Assembly: GCF_000374045.1 (NCBI RefSeq)
Contig: NZ_KB893337.1
Location: forward strand, 172-64,171
Length of the DNA: 64,000 nt
Reading direction: 5' to 3'
From: Segetibacter koreensis DSM 18137
GTDB lineage: Bacteria > Bacteroidota > Bacteroidia > Chitinophagales > Chitinophagaceae
The translations under genes and the position numbers were made by a program. Below the pieces are notes generated by a model. It made no database searches. It was not told the DNA's origin and saw only the letters and a list, made by a program, of their open reading frames with translations. Shown here in pieces: positions 8,578 to 17,758 of this stretch (position 1 is the first letter of the stretch; each line of letters opens with the position of its first letter).

Positions 8578-9713
8578 TGGAAGAGATAAACGACAGGGAA
8601 AAAAGGGTTGAGCAGTTTTTAAAATTGGCTAAGACGGAGAGTCGTGGCAAGCTCAAAATATATTTGGGAATGAGTGCGGGTGTGGGTAAGACATACCGGA
8701 TGTTGCAAGAGGCTCATGCATTAATGGAAAGTGGTGTTAACGTCAAGATTGGCTACATTGAAACGCATGGAAGAAAGGAAACACAGGCATTAACCGAAGG
8801 TTTGCCAATCATTCCTCGACGTGAAGTCTTTTACAAAGGCAAACGTCTGGAAGAATTAGATGTACAGGCAATCTTGTTGCTACAGCCGGAAGTAGTTCTT
8901 ATTGATGAATTAGCGCATACAAATATACCTGGAAGTAAGAATGAAAAAAGATGGCAGGACGTATTGGACGTACTGGACGCTGGTATTAATGTTATCTCAG
9001 CAGTCAATATTCAGCACATTGAAAGTATCAATGAAGATGTAAAAGAGATTACGGGTATAGAGGTAAAGGAAAGGATACCTGATAAAATGTTGCAGATTGC
9101 AGATGAAGTAGTCAACATTGATTTAACGGGCGATGAGTTAATTTCAAGATTAAAAGCAGGAAAGATTTATGATCACGCAAAAGTGCAGCAAGCATTGGTT
9201 AACTTCTTTCAACCTGACAAAATACTGCAGCTAAGAGAACTTGCATTAAAAGAAGTTGCAGGACAGGTCGAAAGAAAAGTTGACTACCAGATAACAGCAA
9301 AGCAAACTGCGTTCCGGCACGAACGTTTTTTAGCCTGCGTTTCATCCAATCATGAAATAGCCCAAAAAATAATCCGTAAAACAGCCAGGCTTGCCTCATA
9401 TTACAATAGCAAGTGGTATGTTTTATATGTTCAAACGACAAAAGAAGCTGCCGATAAGATACCTTTAGCAGCACAAAGACATTTATTAAACAACTTTAAG
9501 AACGCAGCAGAATTAGGTGCAGAAGTTATTCAAAAGAAGGGTGACAACATTGCAAAGATTATTATTGAAACAGTAAATGAAAAAGCAATAACAACCTTGT
9601 GCTTAGGAAAACCGCATCTCAACCTCTTCCAGGTAATTTTACGAACCAGCGTGTTTAACCAGTTGTTGAAGACACTTTCTAAAAACAATATTGATATTGT
9701 TATTTTATCATAA
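8577..9713 (+). CDS. kdpD: Truncated KdpD-type sensor (KdpD domain plus Usp domain, no kinase)
   Basis: This 378-residue protein corresponds to the N-terminal cytoplasmic half of KdpD. The KdpD domain (about residues 22-230) has Walker A GMSAGVGKT (31-39) and the signature VLIDELAHTNIPGSKNEKRW. A universal-stress-type domain follows (about 250-378). The four-helix membrane part, GAF-like domain and kinase of E. coli KdpD are absent. The next gene is a separate histidine kinase whose ATG overlaps this stop by one base. I infer that KdpD was split in two, and that this half senses ionic or nucleotide state and acts on the partner kinase. No frameshift is needed to explain the split. Confidence 0.92.
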   Translation: MEEINDREKRVEQFLKLAKTESRGKLKIYLGMSAGVGKTYRMLQEAHALMESGVNVKIGYIETHGRKETQALTEGLPIIPRREVFYKGKRLEELDVQAILLLQPEVVLIDELAHTNIPGSKNEKRWQDVLDVLDAGINVISAVNIQHIESINEDVKEITGIEVKERIPDKMLQIADEVVNIDLTGDELISRLKAGKIYDHAKVQQALVNFFQPDKILQLRELALKEVAGQVERKVDYQITAKQTAFRHERFLACVSSNHEIAQKIIRKTARLASYYNSKWYVLYVQTTKEAADKIPLAAQRHLLNNFKNAAELGAEVIQKKGDNIAKIIIETVNEKAITTLCLGKPHLNLFQVILRTSVFNQLLKTLSKNNIDIVILS

Positions 9714-11404
9714 TGGCCATAAGTGTAAAAAAGAAAATATGGCTCGGTACATTATTCCTGTTTCTCCTGCTATTAGTAACCGCCGGAGTAGGTATTTTTT
9801 ATGTAGCAAAGCTGAAGAAGGAAGGAAAAAATGTTTTAAAGGCCAATTATGAAAGTCTCTCTTACTGTCATAAAATGCAGCAACAATTAAATACCCCTCA
9901 GGTAGCAAATAAACAATCACTCAAAATCTTTGAAGATGCATTAGTAAAACAGGAAAACAATATAACAGAAGCTAGAGAGGATAGGGTTACTGCTGAATTA
10001 AGAAGCAATTTTAATAAACTAAAGGCTGGTGATACGAGTAAAGAAAACATCCGCTCAACAGAAACTGTAATACAATCTATTCTCCTCCTGAATATGCAAG
10101 CCATTCATAGGAAGAGTAAGATTGCAGAGAGAACTGCCGATAATGCACTCTCTATGATCATAGCACTTGGTTGTATTGTTTTTCTAATTGCTTTTACTTT
10201 TATTGTAAACTTCCCATCTGTCGTTACCGATCCAATCAATCGATTAGCTGAAGCCATAAAAGAAATTGCCCACAAAAACTATAACCACCGTATTCATATT
10301 ACTAATAAGGATGAATTCGGAAAACTCGCCGATGCTTTCAATGAAATGGCAGAACGACTACAATATTTTGAAAGCAGTAATCTGAATAAGCTAATGTTTG
10401 AGAAAAGCCGTGCTGAGGCAGTAATCAATAGCTTGAAAGATGCAAGTATAGGAATTGATAAAAATAATATTGTGTTGTTTGCAAACTACCAGGCGTTACA
10501 ACTTTTAGGCTTACATTCAGAAGAAGTAGTAGGCAAACCGGTTGAGGATATAAAAAAGAAAAATGACTTATTTAGTTTTTTGATTGATAAAGAGACAACA
10601 ACACCGTTTAAAATAGTGGTTGAGAACAGAGAGAACTATTTTGTAAAAGAGATTATTGAAGTAGCACAGGGAGAAGCTAAAAACAAAGTAATTGTTTTAA
10701 AAAATATCACTTCATTCAAAGAGCTAGATGTAGCTAAAACAAATTTCATTGCCACTATATCTCATGAGTTAAAGACTCCATTGGCATCTTCTGACCTCAG
10801 TCTGAAATTGTTGGAAGATAAGAGAACTGGGCAATTATCCGCAGAACAAAAAGAATTAATTGAAAGCCTTAAACACGATAACCAGCGAATGCTTACAATC
10901 TTAAGCGAACTATTGAATATGTCACAAGTAGAAGCGGGAAGAATACAGTTGAACATTAGTAAGGTGAACCCTGGTGATATTATTGAAAGCGCTATCGAAG
11001 CAGTTGCGGGTAATGCAAAAGAAAAGGAAGTCGTAATAAAAAACTTATCTGATAAAGATTTACCAGTAATAGAAGCAGATGCAGATAAGACAATTTGGAT
11101 CTTAAACAATCTCCTCACCAATGCAATAAAATATTCTTTTACCAACAACTCTGTTGAAGTGAAAGCTTCAAAGCAAAATGGAAACATTATTTTCTCTGTC
11201 AAAGATTATGGTCCAGGTATAGACAAAGAATATATACCGAGATTGTTTGAAAGATATTTCCAGGTTCCAGGTTCGAAAGAAAAAGGCACGGGCTTAGGCT
11301 TGGCTATTTCAAAAGAATTTGTCGAAGCTCAAAAAGGAAAGATTTGGGTAGAAAGTGAGATAGGCCAAGGATCTGTTTTTAGCTTCCAACTGCCAGTTAA
11401 CTAA
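9713..11404 (+). CDS. Membrane histidine kinase (HAMP-PAS-HisKA-HATPase), KdpD partner
   Basis: This is a 563-residue sensor kinase. TM1 is at about residues 9-31 and TM2 at about 145-167, with a periplasmic stretch of about 110 residues between them. A HAMP linker follows (DPINRLAEAIKEIA), then a PAS-like domain (about 220-330). The HisKA H-box SHELKTPLAS has phospho-acceptor His351. The HATPase domain ends with GTGLGLAIS. It overlaps the truncated kdpD by one base. The likely phosphorylation partner is the sigma-54 regulator at 1062-2399, since no other regulator is in the locus (inference). The periplasmic part lacks the KdpD four-helix bundle, so the signal may differ from the classical one. 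Confidence 0.92.
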   Translation: MAISVKKKIWLGTLFLFLLLLVTAGVGIFYVAKLKKEGKNVLKANYESLSYCHKMQQQLNTPQVANKQSLKIFEDALVKQENNITEAREDRVTAELRSNFNKLKAGDTSKENIRSTETVIQSILLLNMQAIHRKSKIAERTADNALSMIIALGCIVFLIAFTFIVNFPSVVTDPINRLAEAIKEIAHKNYNHRIHITNKDEFGKLADAFNEMAERLQYFESSNLNKLMFEKSRAEAVINSLKDASIGIDKNNIVLFANYQALQLLGLHSEEVVGKPVEDIKKKNDLFSFLIDKETTTPFKIVVENRENYFVKEIIEVAQGEAKNKVIVLKNITSFKELDVAKTNFIATISHELKTPLASSDLSLKLLEDKRTGQLSAEQKELIESLKHDNQRMLTILSELLNMSQVEAGRIQLNISKVNPGDIIESAIEAVAGNAKEKEVVIKNLSDKDLPVIEADADKTIWILNNLLTNAIKYSFTNNSVEVKASKQNGNIIFSVKDYGPGIDKEYIPRLFERYFQVPGSKEKGTGLGLAISKEFVEAQKGKIWVESEIGQGSVFSFQLPVN

Positions 11405-11599
11405 GACAGTTAGCTATTTCACAAATCCTAACTCTTGGTCAACCAAATGAAGATCATTCCACCTGCGTGTACTAAGCAATAATATAAATTTTATTAAATA
11501 TTATAACGATTTACAACTTTTAAGAGGTTAATTTCATCTTCTTTAACTTAATTTACTGCTACTCTCAATTGTTCAATCTAAAAGCAAAAACTGTTAACA

Positions 11600-12007
11600 G
11601 TGGTAAAGTTTGACCCTTGGTATTTTTTTATTGCAATCGTATTATTTGTTGTGGAAATCATTATTGCGGTTTTTATTAATGATAGCTTCGTACGTCCATA
11701 TTTTGGTGATTTTCTTGTTGTAATTTTTATCTACTGTTTTATAAGGAGTTTCTGGAATGGAGCTGTTAACAAAACTGCCCTGTGGGTGCTGCTATTTTCA
11801 TATTCAATAGAAGTTTCCCAGCACTTTAAATTTATAAAATTTATCGGTTTGGAAAAATCAAAAGCAGCAAAGCTTATTTTAGGAAGTTCGTTTGCCTGGT
11901 GCGATATAATTGCATATACTTTAGGGATATTGTTTGTATTGATTGTTGAAAAGTTGCGAGTAACAGGAATAAGAAAGCCAGAGCTATCCTCGCAAAGACA
12001 GGGTTAA
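11600..12007 (+). CDS. DUF2809 family membrane protein
   Basis: This 135-residue hydrophobic protein has about four transmembrane helices. The frame begins with GTG at 11600; the sequence from there (VKFDPWYFFIAIVLFVVEI) fits the start of DUF2809 proteins, while the next methionine option would remove helix 1. Typical family features are FVRPYFGDFLVVIFIYC in helix 2 and a Trp-Cys-Asp-Ile run before the last helix. Function is unknown. The 195-base gap from the kinase and the GTG start suggest a separate transcription unit. Confidence 0.72.
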   Translation: MVKFDPWYFFIAIVLFVVEIIIAVFINDSFVRPYFGDFLVVIFIYCFIRSFWNGAVNKTALWVLLFSYSIEVSQHFKFIKFIGLEKSKAAKLILGSSFAWCDIIAYTLGILFVLIVEKLRVTGIRKPELSSQRQG

Positions 12008-12513
12008 AAATATATAAACAGTTACACCTTTTTATTAAGAGAAGCTTAAAAATGTTTATTGCCTGCGAGTCGCGAATAATTCTCCAACTCCTAAATTGAC
12101 TTACAGATATCATCATAGGGCTAAAGCAGGTCTCCTCCTTACAGTCGTAAGTTGACATTCCCAAGAATATAACCACTAGTGCTTAACCCGCTCCTTGGGG
12201 GTGCAGAGTTACGGGGTGCATAACTGACCATACTTTTAAGTTAGAGAAGGAGAATGCATGCACTGACAAATTATTATCAGAGCCAGAATAAGAAACACGC
12301 CCCTCCCAAGTATTAAGTTTTAATACTAATACAAAGAATAGATAATAAAATATTCCAGATTTTGTTCGTCAGGGGCTTGTATTCTATCAATATAGCTCTG
12401 CCGTAATTGCCTTTAGAATCAAAAAATACATTATACTCCATAACCAAGGCGTTAAAGAATAACATATTTTCTATTAGTTATACACGAAATTTTGTGCAAA
12501 TTGTGTGCAAATG
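12008..12513. other. Intergenic region between DUF2809 and the tRNA terminator
   Basis: I see no convincing gene. At 12478-12512 there is a DnaA-box-like TTATACACG (one mismatch to TTWTNCACA) and a short direct repeat (TTGTGCAAA, then TTGTGTGCAAA). The rest holds nothing I recognise. Confidence 0.3.
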
Positions 12514-12549
12514 AAAAAGGGCTTATGAAGTTGTGCTTCATAAGCCCTT
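12514..12549 (-). terminator. Terminator of the tRNA-Ser/tRNA-Pro unit
   Basis: A perfect 14-bp stem (12517-12530 with 12536-12549, 5-base loop) is followed on the minus strand by five T residues. It lies 10 bases beyond the 3' end of tRNA-Pro. Confidence 0.85.
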
Positions 12550-12558
12550 GATAATTAG

Positions 12559-12633
12559 TCGGGGCGGCAAGATTCGAACTTGCGACCTCCTGCTCCCAAA
12601 GCAGGCGCGATAACCGGGCTACGCTACGCCCCG
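12559..12633 (-). tRNA. tRNA-Pro (anticodon TGG)
   Basis: On the minus strand, acceptor arms CGGGGCG and CGCCCCG pair over 7 bp. The anticodon stem CCTGC/GCAGG encloses loop TTTGGGA (anticodon TGG), and the T arm GCAAG-TTCGAAT-CTTGC is canonical. The discriminator is A and CCA is not encoded. Confidence 0.96.
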
Positions 12634-12657
12634 AAACCCAAAAGTAAACCGGTGAAG

Positions 12658-12746
12658 CGGTGAGGGAGGGATTCGAACCCTCGGTACAGTTTAACCCGTA
12701 CGACGGTTTAGCAAACCGTTCCTTTCGGCCTCTCAGGCACCTCACC
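12658..12746 (-). tRNA. tRNA-Ser (anticodon GCT)
   Basis: On the minus strand, acceptor arms GGTGAGG and CCTCACC pair over 7 bp. The anticodon loop TTGCTAA reads GCT, a long variable arm (GTACGGG..CTGTAC region) marks a class II tRNA, and the T arm is GAGGG-TTCGAAT-CCCTC. The discriminator is G. It is upstream of tRNA-Pro on the same strand. Confidence 0.96.
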
Positions 12747-12929
12747 AACAACTTCCTTTTTTAAACGGGTGGCAAAAATAAGGGTATTTATAATTACTTT
12801 CAAAATTGCAAGCGATCTTTTTCAAAATCTTTTTTCAAATACATATTTATGCATAAAAATTTGTTTAGAATATTGAAGCTGAAGCGTACAATACCCCAGT
12901 TGTCAAATAATTATTTTTAAATATATGGC

Positions 12930-12960
12930 AAAAAAAATCCCAGACCTTTATAGCCTGGGA
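12930..12960 (-). terminator. Terminator of dnaA
   Basis: TCCCAG (12938-12943) pairs with CTGGGA (12955-12960). On the minus strand the hairpin is followed by a T run (complement of the A run at 12930-12937), 24 bases past the dnaA stop. Confidence 0.75.
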
Positions 12961-12983
12961 CAATTAATTATTTCATGGTTAGT

Positions 12984-14426
12984 TTACATAGCCGCTAATT
13001 GTACTTTTTGTTGCAGTTCCATTACATTTTCTTTGAATAGACTGTCGGTATCCATCAAATCTTTTACCGTTTGGCAACTATGAATAACAGTGGTATGGTC
13101 GCGACCACCAAAATGCTCTCCAATAGTCTTTAATGAGTTTTTAGTGAAAGCTTTAGCAAGATACATGCTGATTTGTCTTGCCTGCACAATCTCGCGCTTA
13201 CGGGTCTTCTGCAATAGCTTATCATATGGAACATCGAAAAATTCGCACACCATTTTTTGAATAGTATCGATAGTAATTTCTTTGCTGCTTGTCTTTACAA
13301 AATTTCTAAGCACTTTTTTTGCCAGGTCAAGATCAATTTCTCTTTTGTTTAAAGATGATTGCGCCAGTAGTGAGATTAATGCTCCTTCCAGTTCACGAAT
13401 ATTGCTGTTTATATTGTACGATACATACTTTACAACTTCACGAGGCATGTCGAGCCCGTCGTTCTTCATCTTACGGTCCAGTATCTCTATTCGCGTGTCG
13501 TAGTCCGGCATTTGAAGATCTGCACTTAAACCCCATCGAAATCTGCTAAGCAATCTTTCCTGCAACCCGTCTAAATCCTTCGGGGGCTTATCAGATGACA
13601 ATACCAGTTGCTTGCCCGACTGATGAAGATGATTGAATATAGCAAAAAACGCATCCTGGCTTCTTTCGGCACGGTTAAAAAACTGAACGTCATCTATTAT
13701 CAAAACATCAATTAGCTGGTAGAAATGTATAAAATCATTTATTGCATTATTACGGCTGTGATCCTGAAACTGGTTGATAAATTTTTCTGAGCTTACATAT
13801 AATACCACTTTGTGGGGATGCATCCGCTTGACCTCATTACCTATAGCTTGCGCAAGATGGGTTTTGCCTAACCCTACACCGCCATATACCACCAAGGGGT
13901 TAAAAGAATTAGCTCCCGGCTTCTCCGCCACTGTCTTACCTGCACGACGCGCCACACGATTGCAATCTCCTTCTATATAAGAGTCGAAAGTATAAATAGG
14001 ATTGAGCTGCGGATCAATTTGCATTTTTTTGAGGCCAGGAATAACAAAGGGATTTTTAACCGGATTGTTTATAACAAGCGGAAAGTCCATTTCATTATTA
14101 GAATAAGTCTTTATATTATTTGCAGGTACGTCCATAGTCAGTGGTTTATTGCTGCTATTACCGCTGTCAACCATAATTCTATATTCAAGCCTTGCATCTT
14201 TTCCTAATTCTCTTTTAAGCGTTTTAGCTAAGAGATTTACATAGTGTTCCTCAAGGTACTCATAAAAAAACTGACTGGGTACTTGTATTAATAATACGTT
14301 GCCTTTTAATTCTACCGGTTTAATGGGTTCAAACCATGTTTTATAATGTTGCCATTCTACTATGTCCTTAATAATTTTTAAGCAATTGCTCCAAACTATA
14401 TCAGCAGTTTTGGCCATATTGATCAT
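12984..14426 (-). CDS. dnaA: Chromosomal replication initiator DnaA
   Basis: This 480-residue protein has the full DnaA layout: N-terminal domain I (residues 1-85), a variable linker, an AAA+ core with Walker A GGVGLGKT (182-189) and Walker B VLIIDDVQF, and the domain IV DNA-binding signature GGRDHTTVIHS near the C-terminus. It melts oriC and recruits the replicative helicase. The ATG at 14426 (MINMAK) is used; an ATG three codons later is equally plausible. The gene is transcribed away from the 1 kb AT-rich non-coding region on its 5' side. Confidence 0.97.
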   Translation of the reverse strand: MINMAKTADIVWSNCLKIIKDIVEWQHYKTWFEPIKPVELKGNVLLIQVPSQFFYEYLEEHYVNLLAKTLKRELGKDARLEYRIMVDSGNSSNKPLTMDVPANNIKTYSNNEMDFPLVINNPVKNPFVIPGLKKMQIDPQLNPIYTFDSYIEGDCNRVARRAGKTVAEKPGANSFNPLVVYGGVGLGKTHLAQAIGNEVKRMHPHKVVLYVSSEKFINQFQDHSRNNAINDFIHFYQLIDVLIIDDVQFFNRAERSQDAFFAIFNHLHQSGKQLVLSSDKPPKDLDGLQERLLSRFRWGLSADLQMPDYDTRIEILDRKMKNDGLDMPREVVKYVSYNINSNIRELEGALISLLAQSSLNKREIDLDLAKKVLRNFVKTSSKEITIDTIQKMVCEFFDVPYDKLLQKTRKREIVQARQISMYLAKAFTKNSLKTIGEHFGGRDHTTVIHSCQTVKDLMDTDSLFKENVMELQQKVQLAAM

Positions 14427-15446
14427 TAAGGTTTTTTTATTTAGTTAAGGATATTAAAAATTAATTTCCAATCATTTTTTGCTAACATAATGTGTACAAA
14501 ATAATTTGGAAGGATGGCGAATATCAAACTTTATTATTTAAAAAAAAATTTTTAAAAGTGTGTTTTTTTTGTATTACATGCAGCTATTAGCTTTCGCAAA
14601 AAAATTTTTTTTTCTCTTATTAAAAACATACTTTATCCTAATTATCTAAATTGTCAAACAGCTTAAAGTTCTTGCACAAATGATTGTTTATCAATGCTGT
14701 TGATTCTTAGATATCATTATATTTTATGCTCTTGGCACCTGATCATATTCTTCTAAAAGTTTTTTAAAAATAATGTGTAAACATCTTATGCTTTACAATT
14801 TATCTCTAATAGAAGGCTTAATCGCCACGGCCTGTAACCAGGTCTGAAGGTCGCTTTATTTAAAGCTGTTTTCGTTGCTGTATTCACTAAATCTTTCGAA
14901 CCAGCGTAAACACATTTTTATATTTTTTGAAAGCTTTTTACTCAAATTAATTCCAGTCACCCCTGCTTTTATAATTGCTACTAACAATAATTTTAACAGG
15001 GCTAAAACAAAAACTACAATTTTTTACAGCAGAATTGGATTTAATACAAGGAATTGAATCTTTGGATTTAAATTTTAAGCAATAAGATTGCATTGGAGTT
15101 AGATGAAGTACAACCATTGCTTCAATCGAAATTAAAAATAATAAAAAAGTTTGTCAGAAAAGACTCTTCTTTCATAAATAAAAATTTTTTTTCTGCTGTA
15201 TTATTTTAAATTATTTCGCCTATTACTCTTCCTATAGTTAAGAGTAATTTTAGAGTATGTATTAAATGGAAGTGAACAAGTTTATAGCCATTACACTTTT
15301 TTTATACCTGCACCTGGTAATAATCAAAACAGTCATAGCTATAGCATGATGCCTCCCGGAATGAGAAGTGAAAAATATCTATTGCGGTAGGTTTTTATAA
15401 CAGAAGTATTTTTAAAATGATACTTTTGTTTAAATAATTAAGAATA
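14427..15446. other. AT-rich non-coding region upstream of dnaA, possible oriC
   Basis: About 1 kb with no credible ORF. It holds long A and T runs and three one-mismatch DnaA-box-like 9-mers: TGTGTACAA (14491-14499), TCTTGCACA (14670-14678) and TGTGTAAAC (14774-14782). The position beside dnaA and about 9 kb from parAB is compatible with an origin, but I see no tight cluster of perfect TTATCCACA boxes. A short ORF at 14875-15057 has no coding character. Confidence 0.3.
15421..15428 (+). promoter_or_regulatory. Bacteroidota -7 element before the DUF3127 gene
   Basis: TACTTTTG matches TAnnTTTG and ends 18 bases before the ATG. I see no good -33 TTTG at the usual spacing. Confidence 0.45.
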
Positions 15447-15827
15447 ATGGCTTACGAAATAACCGGAAAATTAATTGTGCGATTTGATATTGTACAAAGA
15501 AATGAAAACTTTAAAACAAGAGAATTTGTAATCGAAAGTTCAGAAGAAAGTAATGGAAGAACATTTACAAATTATGTAAAATTTCAATGCATTCAGGATA
15601 AAACAGCAATGCCTGACAAATTTAATATAGGTGATGAGGTAAAAGTACAGTTTAATATAAAAGGCACACGGTGGGAAAAAGACGGCCGAACAAATTATAT
15701 TACTAATCTTGACGCATGGCGAATGGAAAGCTTAAAGTTGAGTCAGAATAGTAACCCTACCCAGGGTCAGGATGTAAACTATAACGATATACCTCCCACA
15801 GACAATGTGGATGATTTGCCGTTTTAA
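15447..15827 (+). CDS. DUF3127 OB-fold protein with SSB-like acidic tail
   Basis: This 126-residue protein starts MAYEITGKLIVRFD. The first 95 residues match DUF3127, a Bacteroidota family with an OB-fold-like layout of beta strands and conserved aromatic/basic residues (FTNYVKFQCIQDKT, GTRWEKDGRTNYITNLDAWR). After a low-complexity linker (SQNSNPTQGQ) it ends DNVDDLPF. This acidic tip closely resembles the DD(D/I)(I/L)PF tail by which SSB recruits repair and replication proteins. It probably binds single-stranded DNA or interacts with SSB partners (inference). It stands alone with its own -7 element. Confidence 0.82.
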   Translation: MAYEITGKLIVRFDIVQRNENFKTREFVIESSEESNGRTFTNYVKFQCIQDKTAMPDKFNIGDEVKVQFNIKGTRWEKDGRTNYITNLDAWRMESLKLSQNSNPTQGQDVNYNDIPPTDNVDDLPF

Positions 15828-15943
15828 TATTACCTTGACCCAACAACGGGTTTGCTCAAATTAATTGTGAGGCTATAACTAGCAGTAATAATAATTAATA
15901 ATGTTATTCTTTAATTTTATTTAAGTCCCCAGGGCATGGGCTA

Positions 15944-17536
15944 ATGCAACAACAAATATCCGTTAAGGTGCTGCCATCTGAGGCCGCAAATGAAAATATT
16001 GTAATACAATACATAGCAAAAGCAACAGGCAAAAAAATAACCGATGTTACAGGTTACAATTTACTTAAAAGTTCTATAGATGCAAGAGGCATACAGCCAT
16101 TTATCAATCTGTCGGTTAAAGCTTTTATTAATGAACCATTCGTAGAAAGAGAAGTTAAAAAGGTTGAATTTACAGATGTTAAAAAGGCCAATAGAAAAGT
16201 AATTATAATCGGTGCAGGACCGGCAGGTCTTTTTGCTGCATTAAAATTAATTGAAAAAGGTATACAACCTATTATTTTAGAAAGAGGCAAAGATGTAAGG
16301 GCACGAAGAAGAGACCTGGCAGCGTTGAATAAGGAAGGCATTATAAACGAGGATAGTAACTACTGCTTCGGCGAAGGGGGTGCGGGCACATATAGCGATG
16401 GCAAATTGTATACAAGAAGCAGCAAGCGGGGAGACATTAATCGGATCTTAAACCTTTTTGTTCAATTTGGGGCAGATGAAAAGATTCTATACGAATCTCA
16501 TCCACATATTGGCACTAATAAATTACCCAACATTGTTACTGCTATAAGAGAATGCATTATTGCATATGGAGGTCAGTTTTTATTTAATAAAAAAGTAGTT
16601 GATTTTGATATAAAAAATAATAGCATACAGCGTGTAATTACTTCAGATGGTCATGCATTTGAAGGAGAGTCCTTCATATTGGCGACCGGACATTCTGCAA
16701 GAGACATTTTTACCTTGCTTTTCCATAAAAACATTTTAATAGAACCTAAGCCTTTTGCATTAGGGGTACGTATTGAACATCCACAAAGTATTATTGATAG
16801 TATTCAATATCACTGCAGTAGCAGGGATGAATTTTTGCCACCTGCTTCTTATTCATTAGTACAGCAGGTTGAAGACAAAGGAGTATTCAGTTTCTGTATG
16901 TGTCCAGGTGGAATTATAGCACCGGCTTCAACAAAGGCGGAAGAGTTAGTTGTGAATGGATGGAGTCCAAGTAAACGGAACAATCCCTTTGCAAACAGTG
17001 GTATTGTGGTCACCTGCCAGGCCAAGGATGTAGCCGATGTAAAGGATTATAAGGATTATATGAATGAGAAAAAAACTACCATTAATTCTCCCTTAAGTAT
17101 GATGCACTTCCAGGAGATGGTGGAGAAAAAAGCCTACAAGGCAGGCGGTGGAAAATTCGTAGCACCTGCGCAGCGTTTGGTTGATTTCTGCAACAATAAA
17201 CTTTCAGCCTCTTTACCTCTTTGCAGCTACTTACCAGGTATCAGCAGCAATGATTTGCGTAGTACTTTACCTCCTTTTATTTACCACAGCTTACAGGAAG
17301 GTTTTAAATCATTTGGAAAAAAAATGAAAGGATATTTTACAAATGAAGCTGTAGTTGTAGCCACTGAAAGTCGTACTTCGTCTCCGGTTCGTATTCCCAG
17401 AGATGAAATCTCTTTACAACATCCACAAGTAAAAAACTTGTATCCCTGTGGAGAAGGGGCAGGTTATGCGGGAGGTATTGTAAGTGCAGCTATGGATGGA
17501 GAAAGGGTAGCTGCTATAATTGCTGTTAAACAGTAA
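15944..17536 (+). CDS. FAD-dependent dehydrogenase (COG2509 family)
   Basis: This is a 530-residue flavoprotein. A small N-terminal domain (residues 1-80) precedes the FAD-binding motif GAGPAGL (90-96) and the adjoining ILERG. The sequence YCFGEGGAGTYSDGKLYTR is a hallmark of the COG2509 NAD(FAD)-utilising dehydrogenase family, and a C-terminal FAD motif (YPCGEGAGYAGGIVSAAMDG) closes the fold. The substrate is unknown for this family. The ATG at 15944 gives the usual full-length N-terminus. It follows DUF3127 after 116 bases and may be independently transcribed. Confidence 0.9.
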   Translation: MQQQISVKVLPSEAANENIVIQYIAKATGKKITDVTGYNLLKSSIDARGIQPFINLSVKAFINEPFVEREVKKVEFTDVKKANRKVIIIGAGPAGLFAALKLIEKGIQPIILERGKDVRARRRDLAALNKEGIINEDSNYCFGEGGAGTYSDGKLYTRSSKRGDINRILNLFVQFGADEKILYESHPHIGTNKLPNIVTAIRECIIAYGGQFLFNKKVVDFDIKNNSIQRVITSDGHAFEGESFILATGHSARDIFTLLFHKNILIEPKPFALGVRIEHPQSIIDSIQYHCSSRDEFLPPASYSLVQQVEDKGVFSFCMCPGGIIAPASTKAEELVVNGWSPSKRNNPFANSGIVVTCQAKDVADVKDYKDYMNEKKTTINSPLSMMHFQEMVEKKAYKAGGGKFVAPAQRLVDFCNNKLSASLPLCSYLPGISSNDLRSTLPPFIYHSLQEGFKSFGKKMKGYFTNEAVVVATESRTSSPVRIPRDEISLQHPQVKNLYPCGEGAGYAGGIVSAAMDGERVAAIIAVKQ

Positions 17537-17758
17537 GACACAAAAAGAAATAAAGTATTAGATAGAATAATAATATTTTTTATCTTAAGCAAAGTCCCTA
17601 TCAGGCTTTTTGTTTGTTTAGCCATGCTGAACGGGTAAAGACTAATAGTGAAAAGTTTTGGATAGCTTTTGGATAAATTTGAGCATAAATCAATTGTCCG
17701 CCTTCACCAAAACCGCAGTTATAACGTAGATTTAGTCTCTAGTTAAAGTATGAGGAAC

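Noticed and set aside
12452-12751. 99-codon minus-strand ORF across the tRNA genes
   Set aside because: It reads through tRNA-Ser and tRNA-Pro, whose cloverleaf pairing is clear; a typical false ORF over tRNAs.
14875-15057. 60-codon ORF upstream of DUF3127
   Set aside because: Low-complexity AT-rich translation with no domain, start context or neighbour support.
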